Assembly: GCA_001769215.1 (NCBI GenBank)
Contig: MEOL01000014.1
Span: forward strand, 1-64,000
From: Bacteroidetes bacterium GWF2_41_31
GTDB taxonomy: Bacteria > Bacteroidota > Bacteroidia > Bacteroidales > F082
Length of the DNA: 64,000 bases
Direction of reading: 5' to 3'
In this document: positions 17,982 through 27,303 of the stretch, one piece after another
Position numbering within the stretch: the first letter of the stretch is position 1
Layout: each line of letters starts with the position of its first letter
Position numbers and translations under genes: made by a program
Notes under the pieces: model-generated
The model's database searches: none
Told to the model about the DNA's origin: nothing
Seen by the model: only the letters and a program-made list of their open reading frames with translations

Positions 17982-19409
17982 ATGATACTAACCTACCTGA
18001 TCGGAGCACTGATTATTGCCGTTGGAATATCTGTAAACAGGAATAAATGGGTCAATTATAGCCTGGCGGGAATCTTCCTTCTCCTGCAGTGGATGTTCAC
18101 CATATACGCTTGCTTCCATCTCAACGAAACAGACCTTGGCTACTTTACCTATGATTCACTTGGCATTCTGCTGCTGATTACCCTGAGCATCATCGCGATT
18201 CCTGCCATGATCCATAGCAAGATATACGTAGAGAATCACCACGAAAGCGGAGCCGTCAGGGCCATTTATTTTCTTTCCATGGTTGGTTTGATCACAGCCA
18301 TCGGGGCAGGATACCTGGCCAACCACATCGCAGTAACCTGGATATTTACTGAAATCACCACGCTGAGTGCTTCGGCTCTTATTTATCACCACCGCAACAA
18401 ACTGGCGCTCGAAGGAACATGGAAATATGTCTTCATTGGTGCTATCAGCATCACCTTTGTTTTTATAGGCATCTTGTTTTTAAGTCTCTCCATTCAGCAG
18501 TCAGGAACAGGTCACATGTCGTATGCCAGCTTACTAGAAAATGCCCACCTGATGAACCCTTTCTGGTTGCGGTTAGCCTTTCTGTTTATTTTCACGGGCT
18601 ACACGGTAAAACTAGGGTTAGTTCCCATGTTTACAGCTGGTGTGGATGCCAAAGACAAAGCCCCGGCACCGGCAGGGGCACTGCTTTCGAGCGTTTTGAT
18701 GAACCTGGGTTTCGTGGGGGTTTTTCGTATGTACATCATCATGGCCAACACCCCTTTGCATCATTGGGCCAATCTGGTCATCGGCATCTCGGCTTTTTTG
18801 TCGCTGTTTGTGGCTACTGTATACATGATCAAGGTAAAAAACATCAAAAGGATGTTGGCCTACTCAAGCATCGAACACATGGGTTTGGTGATGCTGGGTA
18901 TTGCAGCGGGAGGCATTGGCTACTATGCTGCCATTTTGCACATCATATTACATGCTTTTGTAAAATCGAGTTTATTTTTTCAATACAACCAGTTGTACCG
19001 CGTGTTTCAAAGCAAAAGCATCTACCTGGTCGGAAATTATTTTAAATACAACACCACGGGCGCCATGGTACTTTTGCTTGGATTTATCAGTGCCGCGGCC
19101 ATGCCACCTTCGGGATTGTTTGTGAGTGAGTTTCTCATTTTCCGCTCTATGTTCGAGGCGCATCAATTGGTACTTCTGATCGCGGTACTGTTACTGCTCA
19201 CCATGATTATCTGGGCCTTTGGAAAGAATATTCTCAAGATATTGTTTATTCCGCCTGTTGGCTTTAACGAAAACGATGTGCCCCGAATCAGTCCATGGGA
19301 GTCGGTAACACAATTTGTGCTGCTGGCTCTCGCAGTCTATCTTGGTTTAAACCCACCGGTTGAATTTGTGCATCTTATCGAGGAAAGTCTCATTCTTTTA
19401 CCCCACTGA
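17982..19409 (+). CDS. HyfF-like antiporter subunit
   Basis: TVKLGLVPMFTAGVDAKDKAPAPAGALLSSVLMNLGF, KRMLAYSSIEHMGLV. Confidence 0.88.
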   Translation: MILTYLIGALIIAVGISVNRNKWVNYSLAGIFLLLQWMFTIYACFHLNETDLGYFTYDSLGILLLITLSIIAIPAMIHSKIYVENHHESGAVRAIYFLSMVGLITAIGAGYLANHIAVTWIFTEITTLSASALIYHHRNKLALEGTWKYVFIGAISITFVFIGILFLSLSIQQSGTGHMSYASLLENAHLMNPFWLRLAFLFIFTGYTVKLGLVPMFTAGVDAKDKAPAPAGALLSSVLMNLGFVGVFRMYIIMANTPLHHWANLVIGISAFLSLFVATVYMIKVKNIKRMLAYSSIEHMGLVMLGIAAGGIGYYAAILHIILHAFVKSSLFFQYNQLYRVFQSKSIYLVGNYFKYNTTGAMVLLLGFISAAAMPPSGLFVSEFLIFRSMFEAHQLVLLIAVLLLLTMIIWAFGKNILKILFIPPVGFNENDVPRISPWESVTQFVLLALAVYLGLNPPVEFVHLIEESLILLPH

Positions 19410-19410
19410 C

Positions 19411-20910
19411 ATGAACTACATTCGTATCACCAACCACCAGACCATACCTGTTTCAGATATCCCTGAACTGGATTATAAATCATTTTTTGAACTGAATACA
19501 GGATTTATCATCGATCACCCCGAACGACATTGTGTGAATTATTTCGGTTATCACGAAGACAATCACATCAAACTGATTTGTTGTATTGCCGATGATGAAA
19601 CGCACGAGATATATGTTTCTTCGTGTTGCACAGCCATTCAATCAAAGTTGCAGGCTTTTACTTCTAAACTTTTGTGTTTTGAAAAGTTCGAACGTGAGAT
19701 ACATGAAAACTTTGGGCTCGATTTCATCGATCATCCCTGGCTGAAACCAGTGAGGTACGCATTTAACCGGGCTGACAAAACCAAGACCATCGCCAATTAT
19801 CCGTTTTTCAAAATCGAAGGTGAGGAATTACATGAAGTCGGGGTTGGTCCCATTCACGCCGGGGTGATTGAGCCGGGGCATTTCAGATTTATCTGCAATG
19901 GCGAACAGATTTTACACCTCGAAATACAACTGGGTTACCAACACCGGGGAATTGAATCACTTTTTCTGAAGAAGAAATCGATTCTGGAGCGGGCAACCCT
20001 TGCCGAAAACATTGCAGGTGATACGGTGGTTGGACATACTTCCGCATTTTCGTATCTATGGGAAAGTTTGTGTGGCTATCAGGCCTCACGGGACATGCAT
20101 TTTTCGCGCATCCTGGCGCTCGAAATGGAACGAATGGCCATTCATACGGGTGATTTAAGTGCCGTTTGCACGGACATAGCCTATCAGCTGGGTAGTTCCG
20201 TGTACGGACGACTCAGGACTCCTCTGATTAACTTTATGCAGGAATGGGGCGGCAACCGGTTGTCAAAAGGCCTCATCCGGCCCGGACGCGATCAATTTCC
20301 ATTTACCTCCGGTTTGGCAGAAAGAATAAAAAATATTTTTGACGCCTTTGAACCTGATTTTAATGAGATAAGCGATGAATTGCTTAAACTACCCAGTGTT
20401 TTATCAAGACTCGAACGCACCGGTGTGGTTACACCAGCTGATGTTCAGGAAATTGGCGCCGTTGGCATGACTGCCCGGATGGCCGGGATCAATCGTGACA
20501 TCCGTACATCGCATCCATACAGTTTATACCCTGAATTAAACCATGAACCCATTTTAAAGCACCATGGTGATGTGTATTCACGTGTTTTGATCAGAAGACA
20601 GGAAGTGAACCAATCCATGGCATACGTAAGAGATTTGTTAAACCAACTTCCTGAACAGACCACAACCAATACCGAATTGGGTAAGCCAAAGGCGAACTCT
20701 TTTACACTTTCAATGATTGAAGGTTGGCGCGGCGAAATTTGTCATTGTGCCATCACGAATGAAAAAGGAGATCTGGTACTTTACAAAATCAAGGATCCTT
20801 CTTTTCATAACTGGCTTGCATTGGCTCTGTCGGTGAGAAACAACGAGATATCCGATTTTCCCATTTGCAACAAAAGTTTTAACCTTTCATATTCAGGCCA
20901 CGATTTATAA
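19411..20910 (+). CDS. HyfG-like (NuoC-NuoD fusion) hydrogenase-related large subunit lacking NiFe ligands
   Basis: GVGPIHAGVIEPGHFRF, LQLGYQHRGIE; L1 position reads ENIAGDTVVGH; C-terminus reads DFPICNKSFNLSYSGHDL. Confidence 0.88.
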   Translation: MNYIRITNHQTIPVSDIPELDYKSFFELNTGFIIDHPERHCVNYFGYHEDNHIKLICCIADDETHEIYVSSCCTAIQSKLQAFTSKLLCFEKFEREIHENFGLDFIDHPWLKPVRYAFNRADKTKTIANYPFFKIEGEELHEVGVGPIHAGVIEPGHFRFICNGEQILHLEIQLGYQHRGIESLFLKKKSILERATLAENIAGDTVVGHTSAFSYLWESLCGYQASRDMHFSRILALEMERMAIHTGDLSAVCTDIAYQLGSSVYGRLRTPLINFMQEWGGNRLSKGLIRPGRDQFPFTSGLAERIKNIFDAFEPDFNEISDELLKLPSVLSRLERTGVVTPADVQEIGAVGMTARMAGINRDIRTSHPYSLYPELNHEPILKHHGDVYSRVLIRRQEVNQSMAYVRDLLNQLPEQTTTNTELGKPKANSFTLSMIEGWRGEICHCAITNEKGDLVLYKIKDPSFHNWLALALSVRNNEISDFPICNKSFNLSYSGHDL

Positions 20911-20918
20911 AAAGAATT

Positions 20919-21695
20919 ATGTTCGATAACCTCAAAATAGTTTTTCACCAGGGCAAACAGTTTATTCCCGATGTAACCACGGCAAAAGTGCCCGGCATCT
21001 ATCGTGGAAGGCCCATCATCAGTGGTGTACAAGTAAATGAAGCTGAATTACAAGGACTTTGTCCGGCCAATGCCATTGCCACCAAACCTGTTAGCATCGA
21101 TTTGGGCAAATGCACTTTTTGTGGAGAATGTGCCCTCCGTTTCCCGGAAAAAATCACATTTACAACCGACTACAAAATTTCGACCAACGAACGTGAGCGC
21201 CTGATCATTAAAGAAGGAGATGAAAAACCTGTGGAGGTAAATCCTGAAACCGTCAGAAGAGAAATTCACCAGGTTTTTGGACGATCGCTTAAACTCAGGC
21301 AGGTATCTGCCGGTGGTGACAACAGCTGCGAGTGGGAATTGAATGCCGCCATCAATGTGCAGTTCGATATGGGACGGTTTGGGATTGAGTTTGTCGCTTC
21401 ACCCCGCCATGCCGACGGGATTGTGATCACCGGCCCCATCACCGAAAATATGGCAGAACCACTGCGCATTGCATACGACGCCGTTCCCGATCCAAAAATA
21501 ATCGTTCTGGTTGGAACAGATGCCATCAGTGGTGGTTTGTTTGCAGATAGTCCGGCCATCGACCGTGGTTTTCTGGATCAGTATCCCGTTGATTTGTACA
21601 TTCCGGGCAATCCGGCCCACCCACTCACCATTATTAACGGATTGTTGGATTTAACCAGGAAAAAGGAGCTTATTCGTTTAATTCATCCTGTTTAA
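20919..21695 (+). CDS. HyfH-HyfI-like fusion: ferredoxin-like segment plus NuoB-like subunit with degenerate cluster ligands
   Basis: GLCPANAIA...CTFCGECALRFP; SPRHADGIVITGPITENMAEPLRIAYDAVPDPKIIVLVGTDAISGG; VDLYIPGNPAHP. Confidence 0.87.
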   Translation: MFDNLKIVFHQGKQFIPDVTTAKVPGIYRGRPIISGVQVNEAELQGLCPANAIATKPVSIDLGKCTFCGECALRFPEKITFTTDYKISTNERERLIIKEGDEKPVEVNPETVRREIHQVFGRSLKLRQVSAGGDNSCEWELNAAINVQFDMGRFGIEFVASPRHADGIVITGPITENMAEPLRIAYDAVPDPKIIVLVGTDAISGGLFADSPAIDRGFLDQYPVDLYIPGNPAHPLTIINGLLDLTRKKELIRLIHPV

Positions 21696-21716
21696 GGTTA
21701 AATGCTAAGACAATTC

Positions 21717-21747
21717 TTGCAAAAAGGTAAATTATTATTTACCTTTG
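21717..21747 (+). promoter_or_regulatory. hicAB promoter TTG-N20-TACCTTTG overlapped by a 24-bp palindrome
   Basis: AAAGGTAAAT-TATT-ATTTACCTTT at 21723-21746; TACCTTTG at 21740-21747. Confidence 0.7.
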
Positions 21748-21774
21748 CCTAAATATTTTCTGACAAATAAGCAT

Positions 21775-21963
21775 ATGAAATGTTCAGAATTATTTCGACT
21801 TTTAAAAAAAGAAGGCTGGTATCCCATTTCACAAAAAGGATCTCATGTTAAAATGAAACATGATAGCAGAGACGGAATAATCATTTTTCCAAATCACGGA
21901 AGTCAGGAAGTTGGTAAAGGACTTGAAAAGAAAATTCTGAAAGATGCAGGTATTACAATTTAA
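21775..21963 (+). CDS. hicA: HicA-family mRNA interferase toxin
   Basis: MKCSELFRLLKKEGWYPISQKGSHVKMKH...IIFPNHGSQEVGKGLEKKILKDAGI. Confidence 0.88.
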   Translation: MKCSELFRLLKKEGWYPISQKGSHVKMKHDSRDGIIIFPNHGSQEVGKGLEKKILKDAGITI

Positions 21964-21965
21964 CA

Positions 21966-22370
21966 ATGAGGGCCATGAAAAAGTTAAAGAAAAAAATAAA
22001 AATAATTGTGGAGAAGACTAATACCGGGTTTTCTGCATATTCTGATGAATTTCCCATTTTCACAACTGGTAAAACTGTTCCTGAATTACTTTCAAATTCA
22101 TATGAAGCAACTCAAATGTACTTCGAGGACAAGTATGAAATTACCAATGAAAATATAAGATTTGAGATAGATTTTGAGCAGTTTTTTCAATATTACAAAG
22201 TGTTAAATTCAAAATTTCTTGCCGAAAGAATTGGTATGAATCCTACTTTGCTTTCGCAGTACGTTCAGGGACATAAAAAACCTTCTGAGAATCAAACAGA
22301 GAAAATACTTTCGGGAATTCATCAGATCGGCCAGGAATTATCTGAAATGAATTTAATATTTAACAGGTAG
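21966..22370 (+). CDS. hicB: HicB-family antitoxin with C-terminal HTH
   Basis: IVEKTNTGFSAYSDEFPIFTTGKTVPELLSNS followed by LAERIGMNPTLLSQYVQGHKKPSENQTEKI. Confidence 0.82.
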   Translation: MRAMKKLKKKIKIIVEKTNTGFSAYSDEFPIFTTGKTVPELLSNSYEATQMYFEDKYEITNENIRFEIDFEQFFQYYKVLNSKFLAERIGMNPTLLSQYVQGHKKPSENQTEKILSGIHQIGQELSEMNLIFNR

Positions 22371-22394
22371 AACTGCAACTTAAACCATTGATCC

Positions 22395-22778
22395 ATGAAT
22401 AAAAATATCGCGTTCCTGTTTATCCTCCTAATCCCAATACTGATGGGCTGTAAAGAACTTGTGGTGACCTATGCCGACAGCGGAAATACCGTGCACCTGG
22501 CCGTGGATCAAATCCTTAAAATCGAACTTCCGGCCAATGCGTCCACGGGCAACGACTGGCGGAAAATAAGTTATAACGACTCCGTTTTGATTTCAATGGG
22601 CAAACCAAATTATGTGCTTTCCGATGACCGAGATGGGGCCGCAGGTAAGAGATATTACCGGTTTAAAGGTCTTGCACCCGGCACTTGTAAATTAACCATG
22701 GAATATGGTTCTAAGTACGATTCCTCCAAAGAACCTGTGACGACTTTTGAGTTGGAAATCATTGTGGCAGGCCGTTAG
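22395..22778 (+). CDS. lipoprotein, chagasin/I42-like protease inhibitor fold
   Basis: Lipobox LMGC; ASTGNDW (NPTTGY-like loop), GAAGKRYYRFKGLAPGTCKLTMEY. Confidence 0.7.
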   Translation: MNKNIAFLFILLIPILMGCKELVVTYADSGNTVHLAVDQILKIELPANASTGNDWRKISYNDSVLISMGKPNYVLSDDRDGAAGKRYYRFKGLAPGTCKLTMEYGSKYDSSKEPVTTFELEIIVAGR

Positions 22779-22884
22779 TCCATCCATTCCGCTTTCGCGG
22801 AAAAGAACCTCCCGTTGAGTTCATTAAAACCTCTGCCGGTTCGCTGCTTTTTATTATTTTTGCACCCTAAAAAAATCACAGACT

Positions 22885-24219
22885 ATGTTTGAAGGATTAA
22901 GCGACAGGCTGGACCGGTCATTTAAAATGCTCAAAGGCCAGGGCCGCATCACAGAAATCAATGTTGCCGAATCGATAAAGGAAATTCGCAAGGCATTGCT
23001 CGATGCCGATGTGAGTTATAAAATTGCCAAGCAGTTCACACAGGATGTAAAAGAGAAAGCACTGGGTTCCAATGTACTTACTTCACTCAAGCCCGGTGAT
23101 CTGATGGTGAAGATTGTCCACGATGAACTGGCAGCCCTGATGGGAGGCGAGCATGTGGAAATCAACATCAAAGGAAGTCCGGCCATCATCCTGATCGCAG
23201 GTTTGCAAGGATCGGGTAAAACCACGTTCGCTGCCAAACTGGCCAACTACCTGAAAACTAAAAAAAGCAAACAGCCTCTCCTGGTAGCCTGTGACGTGTA
23301 TCGTCCTGCCGCTATCAACCAATTAAAGGTGCTGGGTGAGCAAATCGGTGTGGATGTTTATACCGAAGAAGAAAATAAAAATCCTGTTCAAATCGCTAAA
23401 AATGCCATTGCCTACGCCAAAGAAAAAGGCCGTCAGGTGGTGATTATCGATACCGCCGGTCGTTTGGCTGTGGACGAGGAGATGATGAACGAAATAGCGG
23501 CCATTAAAAAGACCATTAATCCTGGTGAAACGCTGTTTGTGGTGGATTCGATGACAGGTCAGGATGCAGTAAATACTGCCAAGGCCTTTAACGATCGGTT
23601 GAACTTCGATGGTGTGGTTTTAACCAAACTTGATGGTGACACCCGCGGTGGAGCTGCCCTCACCATTAAATCGGTGGTGAACAAACCCATCAAATTTGTG
23701 GGTATCGGCGAAAAAATGGAAGCCCTCGACCTGTTTCACCCGAGCCGTATGGCCGACCGAATCCTCGGCATGGGCGACATCGTTACCCTGGTGGAAAAAG
23801 CTCAGGAACAGTATGATGTGGAAGAAGCCCGCCTACTTCAAAAGAAAATAGCCAAAAACCAGTTTAACTTCAACGACTTCCTCAAGCAGATACAACAGAT
23901 TAAAAAGATGGGGAACGTGAAGGACTTGATGGGCATGATTCCGGGTATCGGCAAAGCCGTTAAAGACATGGACATTGACGACGATGCCTTTAAAAGCATT
24001 GAAGCCATTATCTATTCGATGACTCCCGAAGAACGCGATAACCCAAAGGTACTCAATGGTTCACGCCGTAAGCGCATAGCCGATGGGGCGGGTTCCGATA
24101 TTCAGGAAGTCAACCGCCTGATAAAACAATTTGCCGAAACCAGCAAAATGATGAAGGTGATGACCACAGGTGGAGGCCGCAAAGCCATGAGCATGATGAA
24201 TAATATGAAACGCAGATAG
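22885..24219 (+). CDS. ffh: signal recognition particle protein
   Basis: GLQGSGKTTFAAKLA, DTAGRLAVDEEMM, TKLDGDTRGGAAL, GMGDIVTLVEKAQE, C-terminal M domain. Confidence 0.98.
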   Translation: MFEGLSDRLDRSFKMLKGQGRITEINVAESIKEIRKALLDADVSYKIAKQFTQDVKEKALGSNVLTSLKPGDLMVKIVHDELAALMGGEHVEINIKGSPAIILIAGLQGSGKTTFAAKLANYLKTKKSKQPLLVACDVYRPAAINQLKVLGEQIGVDVYTEEENKNPVQIAKNAIAYAKEKGRQVVIIDTAGRLAVDEEMMNEIAAIKKTINPGETLFVVDSMTGQDAVNTAKAFNDRLNFDGVVLTKLDGDTRGGAALTIKSVVNKPIKFVGIGEKMEALDLFHPSRMADRILGMGDIVTLVEKAQEQYDVEEARLLQKKIAKNQFNFNDFLKQIQQIKKMGNVKDLMGMIPGIGKAVKDMDIDDDAFKSIEAIIYSMTPEERDNPKVLNGSRRKRIADGAGSDIQEVNRLIKQFAETSKMMKVMTTGGGRKAMSMMNNMKRR

Positions 24220-24221
24220 CC

Positions 24222-25118
24222 ATGTCGGAAAAAATAACGGCCATCCTGATGGATGGGAAAAAAACAGCCGCCAAAATCATGGAGGAAATCAAGGTGCAGG
24301 TAGCCCAACTCATTGACGACCATGATGAAGCACCACACCTGGCAGCGATTTTAGTTGGTGATGATCCTGCGAGCCAGACCTATGTATCCTCCAAGGAAAA
24401 AGCAGCACATGGCGTAGGCATTATTTCTTCCGTCTACCGGTATCCGGAAGATACTACAGAGGCGGAATTGCTCGCGGCCATCGATTTTCTGAATGACGAT
24501 GAAACAGTGGATGGTTTCATCGTGCAGTTGCCGCTTCCTGAACAGATCAACGTAGACCACGTCATCGCACGAATCAGCCCCGACAAAGACGTGGATGGTT
24601 TTCATCCCATGAACATGGGTAAAATGGTTTTGGGACAACCCGGCTTTGTTTCGGCCACTCCTGCCGGTATTGTTGAATTGCTGAAAAGGTATAAAATTGA
24701 AACAGAAGGAAAACATGTTGTCGTCCTGGGGCGCTCGAATATTGTAGGTTCTCCGGTGAGCATCCTGCTTGCACAAAAAACCAGCATGGGAAATGCCACC
24801 GTCACTCTCTGCCATAGTAAAACACAAAATTTAGCAGAGATTACCCGCACTGCCGACATCCTGATTTGTGCCATTGGGCAACCTCAGTTTGTAAAAGCCG
24901 GCATGATAAAAGCCGGTGCTGTTGTGATTGATGTGGGCATTCACCGAATCCCGGCCAAAAACGAGCAAGGGTACCGCATCGTGGGTGATGTAGATTTTAA
25001 TGAAGTATCATTTAAAGCCGGATATATCACTCCTGTTCCGGGTGGTGTGGGGCCGATGACCATTGCCATGCTCCTGAAAAGTACGCTGGAAGCACATCTG
25101 CGTAAGCACAAATCGTAA
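24222..25118 (+). CDS. folD: bifunctional methylenetetrahydrofolate dehydrogenase/cyclohydrolase
   Basis: DDPASQTYVSSKEKA, VQLPLPEQI, DKDVDGFHPMNMG, GRSNIVGSPVS, TPVPGGVGPMTIAMLL. Confidence 0.98.
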   Translation: MSEKITAILMDGKKTAAKIMEEIKVQVAQLIDDHDEAPHLAAILVGDDPASQTYVSSKEKAAHGVGIISSVYRYPEDTTEAELLAAIDFLNDDETVDGFIVQLPLPEQINVDHVIARISPDKDVDGFHPMNMGKMVLGQPGFVSATPAGIVELLKRYKIETEGKHVVVLGRSNIVGSPVSILLAQKTSMGNATVTLCHSKTQNLAEITRTADILICAIGQPQFVKAGMIKAGAVVIDVGIHRIPAKNEQGYRIVGDVDFNEVSFKAGYITPVPGGVGPMTIAMLLKSTLEAHLRKHKS

Positions 25119-25197
25119 AATGGAATTTTTTATTGAAATACCCATTCTACTATTTACTCGTTTCTAATTCGTTGAGCTGCATACTAAAACTACCTTC

Positions 25198-26454
25198 ATG
25201 ATTACACGACTTCTGGCTTTTCTTTTCGTCTTCAGTATTTTTGAATCAATTGGACAACAAATCAGTGGATGCAACGATGTGCGTGCCAATAACTTCAATT
25301 CGCAAGCCAATACAAATGATGGCTCATGCACCTACAACCTCACGGTTTACAATCCTCCGCTCAGGTATTTGTTGCCACCAGAAGTGGAAGAAACTTCGGG
25401 CCTGGCCTATTACAATAATCGATTCTGGACCATTAACGACAGTGGCGGATTGCCTGTACTTTATGGCCTCGACACCACCACAGGAGAGATCATCCAACGG
25501 ATTACGATCAAAAACGCCATCAACCGTGATTGGGAAAGTCTGGCTCAAGACAATCGTTTTATGTACATCGGTGATTTTGGCAATAACTCCGGCACCCGCG
25601 ACGATTTAACAATCTATAAAATTGCTTTGGCAGCATTTCCATTGGATGGCGACACAGCCCTTACTGCAGAAAAAATCACGTTTAAGTATGAAGATTACCA
25701 GGGCCCGATAGCCAAAAAGAAAGAAAACAACTTTGATTGTGAAGCCTTAATCGCGGTGGATGATTCACTCTACCTGTTATCGAAAAACTGGGAGAATGAA
25801 CAAACCAACCTTTACCGGCTGCCAAAAGAACCCGGAGATTATCTGGCGAAACGACTGACTTCCTTCGACAGCAAAGGACTGATTACCGGTGCTGACATCG
25901 ATCCCCTTACGGGAGAAATCATCCTGACGGGATATACCAACAAAACCTGGATCCCGTTTATGTGGATTCTCTCCGATTATCCGGGTCATCGGTTTTTCTC
26001 GGGAAACAAACGCCGGATTGACATGGTGAATTTGCCGGCAACCCAGGTTGAGGCCATCGCTTTTACACACCCAAACCAGGGCGTAATCACTTCCGAGGGA
26101 CATGTGCTGTTTTCACAAACAGCTTTTAGTATCTCCACGCAAAACTGGTCAGTGAGTTCTCCTGCTACCATACCGGTTTATCCGGCAAAAAGCCTGGATT
26201 TTAATATCAACCCCAATCCTGTAAAAGGCAAGAAAGTATTTGTGGAATTTAAATCAGACACCGATGGTGAGTTCTCAATCGACCTCTACGATGCTGACGG
26301 GAGGCTGATGGAAAAGCCGGGACAGTGGTTCGCGGGAAAGCAAAATGACCGAAACCGCATCAAAATAAAAGTCAACCACCTCAAGCCCGGGGTGTATTTC
26401 ATCCGCATGACCAGCGGACAACAGCACGTGGAAAAAAAACTGATTGTACAATAA
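25198..26454 (+). CDS. secreted protein with C-terminal T9SS type A sorting domain
   Basis: Signal peptide; GCNDVRANNFNSQANTNDGSCTY repeat; C-terminal INPNPVKGKKVFVEF...LKPGVYFIRMTSGQQHVEKKLIVQ. Confidence 0.8.
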   Translation: MITRLLAFLFVFSIFESIGQQISGCNDVRANNFNSQANTNDGSCTYNLTVYNPPLRYLLPPEVEETSGLAYYNNRFWTINDSGGLPVLYGLDTTTGEIIQRITIKNAINRDWESLAQDNRFMYIGDFGNNSGTRDDLTIYKIALAAFPLDGDTALTAEKITFKYEDYQGPIAKKKENNFDCEALIAVDDSLYLLSKNWENEQTNLYRLPKEPGDYLAKRLTSFDSKGLITGADIDPLTGEIILTGYTNKTWIPFMWILSDYPGHRFFSGNKRRIDMVNLPATQVEAIAFTHPNQGVITSEGHVLFSQTAFSISTQNWSVSSPATIPVYPAKSLDFNINPNPVKGKKVFVEFKSDTDGEFSIDLYDADGRLMEKPGQWFAGKQNDRNRIKIKVNHLKPGVYFIRMTSGQQHVEKKLIVQ

Positions 26455-27086
26455 TGGAAACGAGAGAAGACGAACTACTTGAAGGAGGGAAAAAACTCCC
26501 GTTGATGGAAGAATTTTACACCTTGCAGGGCGAAGGGTTTCACATGGGTCGTGCGGCCTATTTTATCCGTGTCGGGGGATGTGATGTGGGATGTTCCTGG
26601 TGCGATTCAAAGGAATCGTGGAATGCAGCGCTATTTCCTCCCGTGGCGGTTGAGCAAGTCGTCAGGAATGCGGCCAGTCATCCTGCCAAAACCGTCGTGG
26701 TAACGGGTGGCGAACCTTCTATGTATCCAATGGATTTTCTCACGCAATCGCTTCAGCGCGAAGGCATAAAAACCATGGTAGAAACCTCCGGCGCCTATCC
26801 TTTAAGCGGCAGTTGGGATTGGATATGTCTTTCGCCAAAGAAATATATGCCGCCACAAAAGGCAATTTATCAGCGGGCCAACGAGCTTAAGGTGATCATA
26901 CAACATCCGGGAGACCTGGAGTGGGCCGAGCGCAATGCCGCCCTCGTGTCGATTTCGTGTCAGTTGTTCCTCCAACCCGAATGGAGCAAATCGGGAGAAA
27001 TTATGGAGGTGCTGACACAATATGTGATGGACAATCCCAAGTGGCGCATCTCGCTTCAAAGCCATAAGTATATGAGGATTCCCTAA
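26454..27086 (+). CDS. queE: 7-carboxy-7-deazaguanine synthase
   Basis: FYTLQGEGFHMGRAAYFIRVGGCDVGCSWCDSKESW; VVVTGGEPSMYP; LSPKKYMPP. Confidence 0.92.
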   Translation: METREDELLEGGKKLPLMEEFYTLQGEGFHMGRAAYFIRVGGCDVGCSWCDSKESWNAALFPPVAVEQVVRNAASHPAKTVVVTGGEPSMYPMDFLTQSLQREGIKTMVETSGAYPLSGSWDWICLSPKKYMPPQKAIYQRANELKVIIQHPGDLEWAERNAALVSISCQLFLQPEWSKSGEIMEVLTQYVMDNPKWRISLQSHKYMRIP

Positions 27087-27303
27087 AAGGAAGAGGGTAA
27101 GATGAATCCGTATCAGTGGTTCAAAAAAGGTTGTTCAGGTAATACCCGGCGATCCCGCTAACTCACTCGCTGATCTGCTGCCGAAAAATCAAGCGCTTTT
27201 ATTTGCCTGACTTTCTCTTTTTTAGGTACATAAATAGTCATTTTTATTGATAATGAAGGCTGGGTTGCTGGGGGGTAAAATAACGATTAACGGGCAGCAG
27301 ATA

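Noticed and set aside
18419-19045. 208-aa ORF on + strand
   Set aside because: Out-of-frame ORF entirely inside the HyfF-like CDS; His/Gly/Arg-rich composition typical of a shadow frame.
12372-21695. Interpretation as an active [NiFe] hydrogenase (Hyf/Ech) operon
   Set aside because: Both NiFe Cys pairs are missing in the large subunit and most proximal cluster Cys are missing in the small subunit.
12372-21695. Interpretation as respiratory complex I (nuo) operon
   Set aside because: Gene content and order (HyfE, HyfF, NuoC-D fusion, HyfH/I fusion) and absence of nuoE/F/G/I/J fit the Hyf-type family, not nuo.
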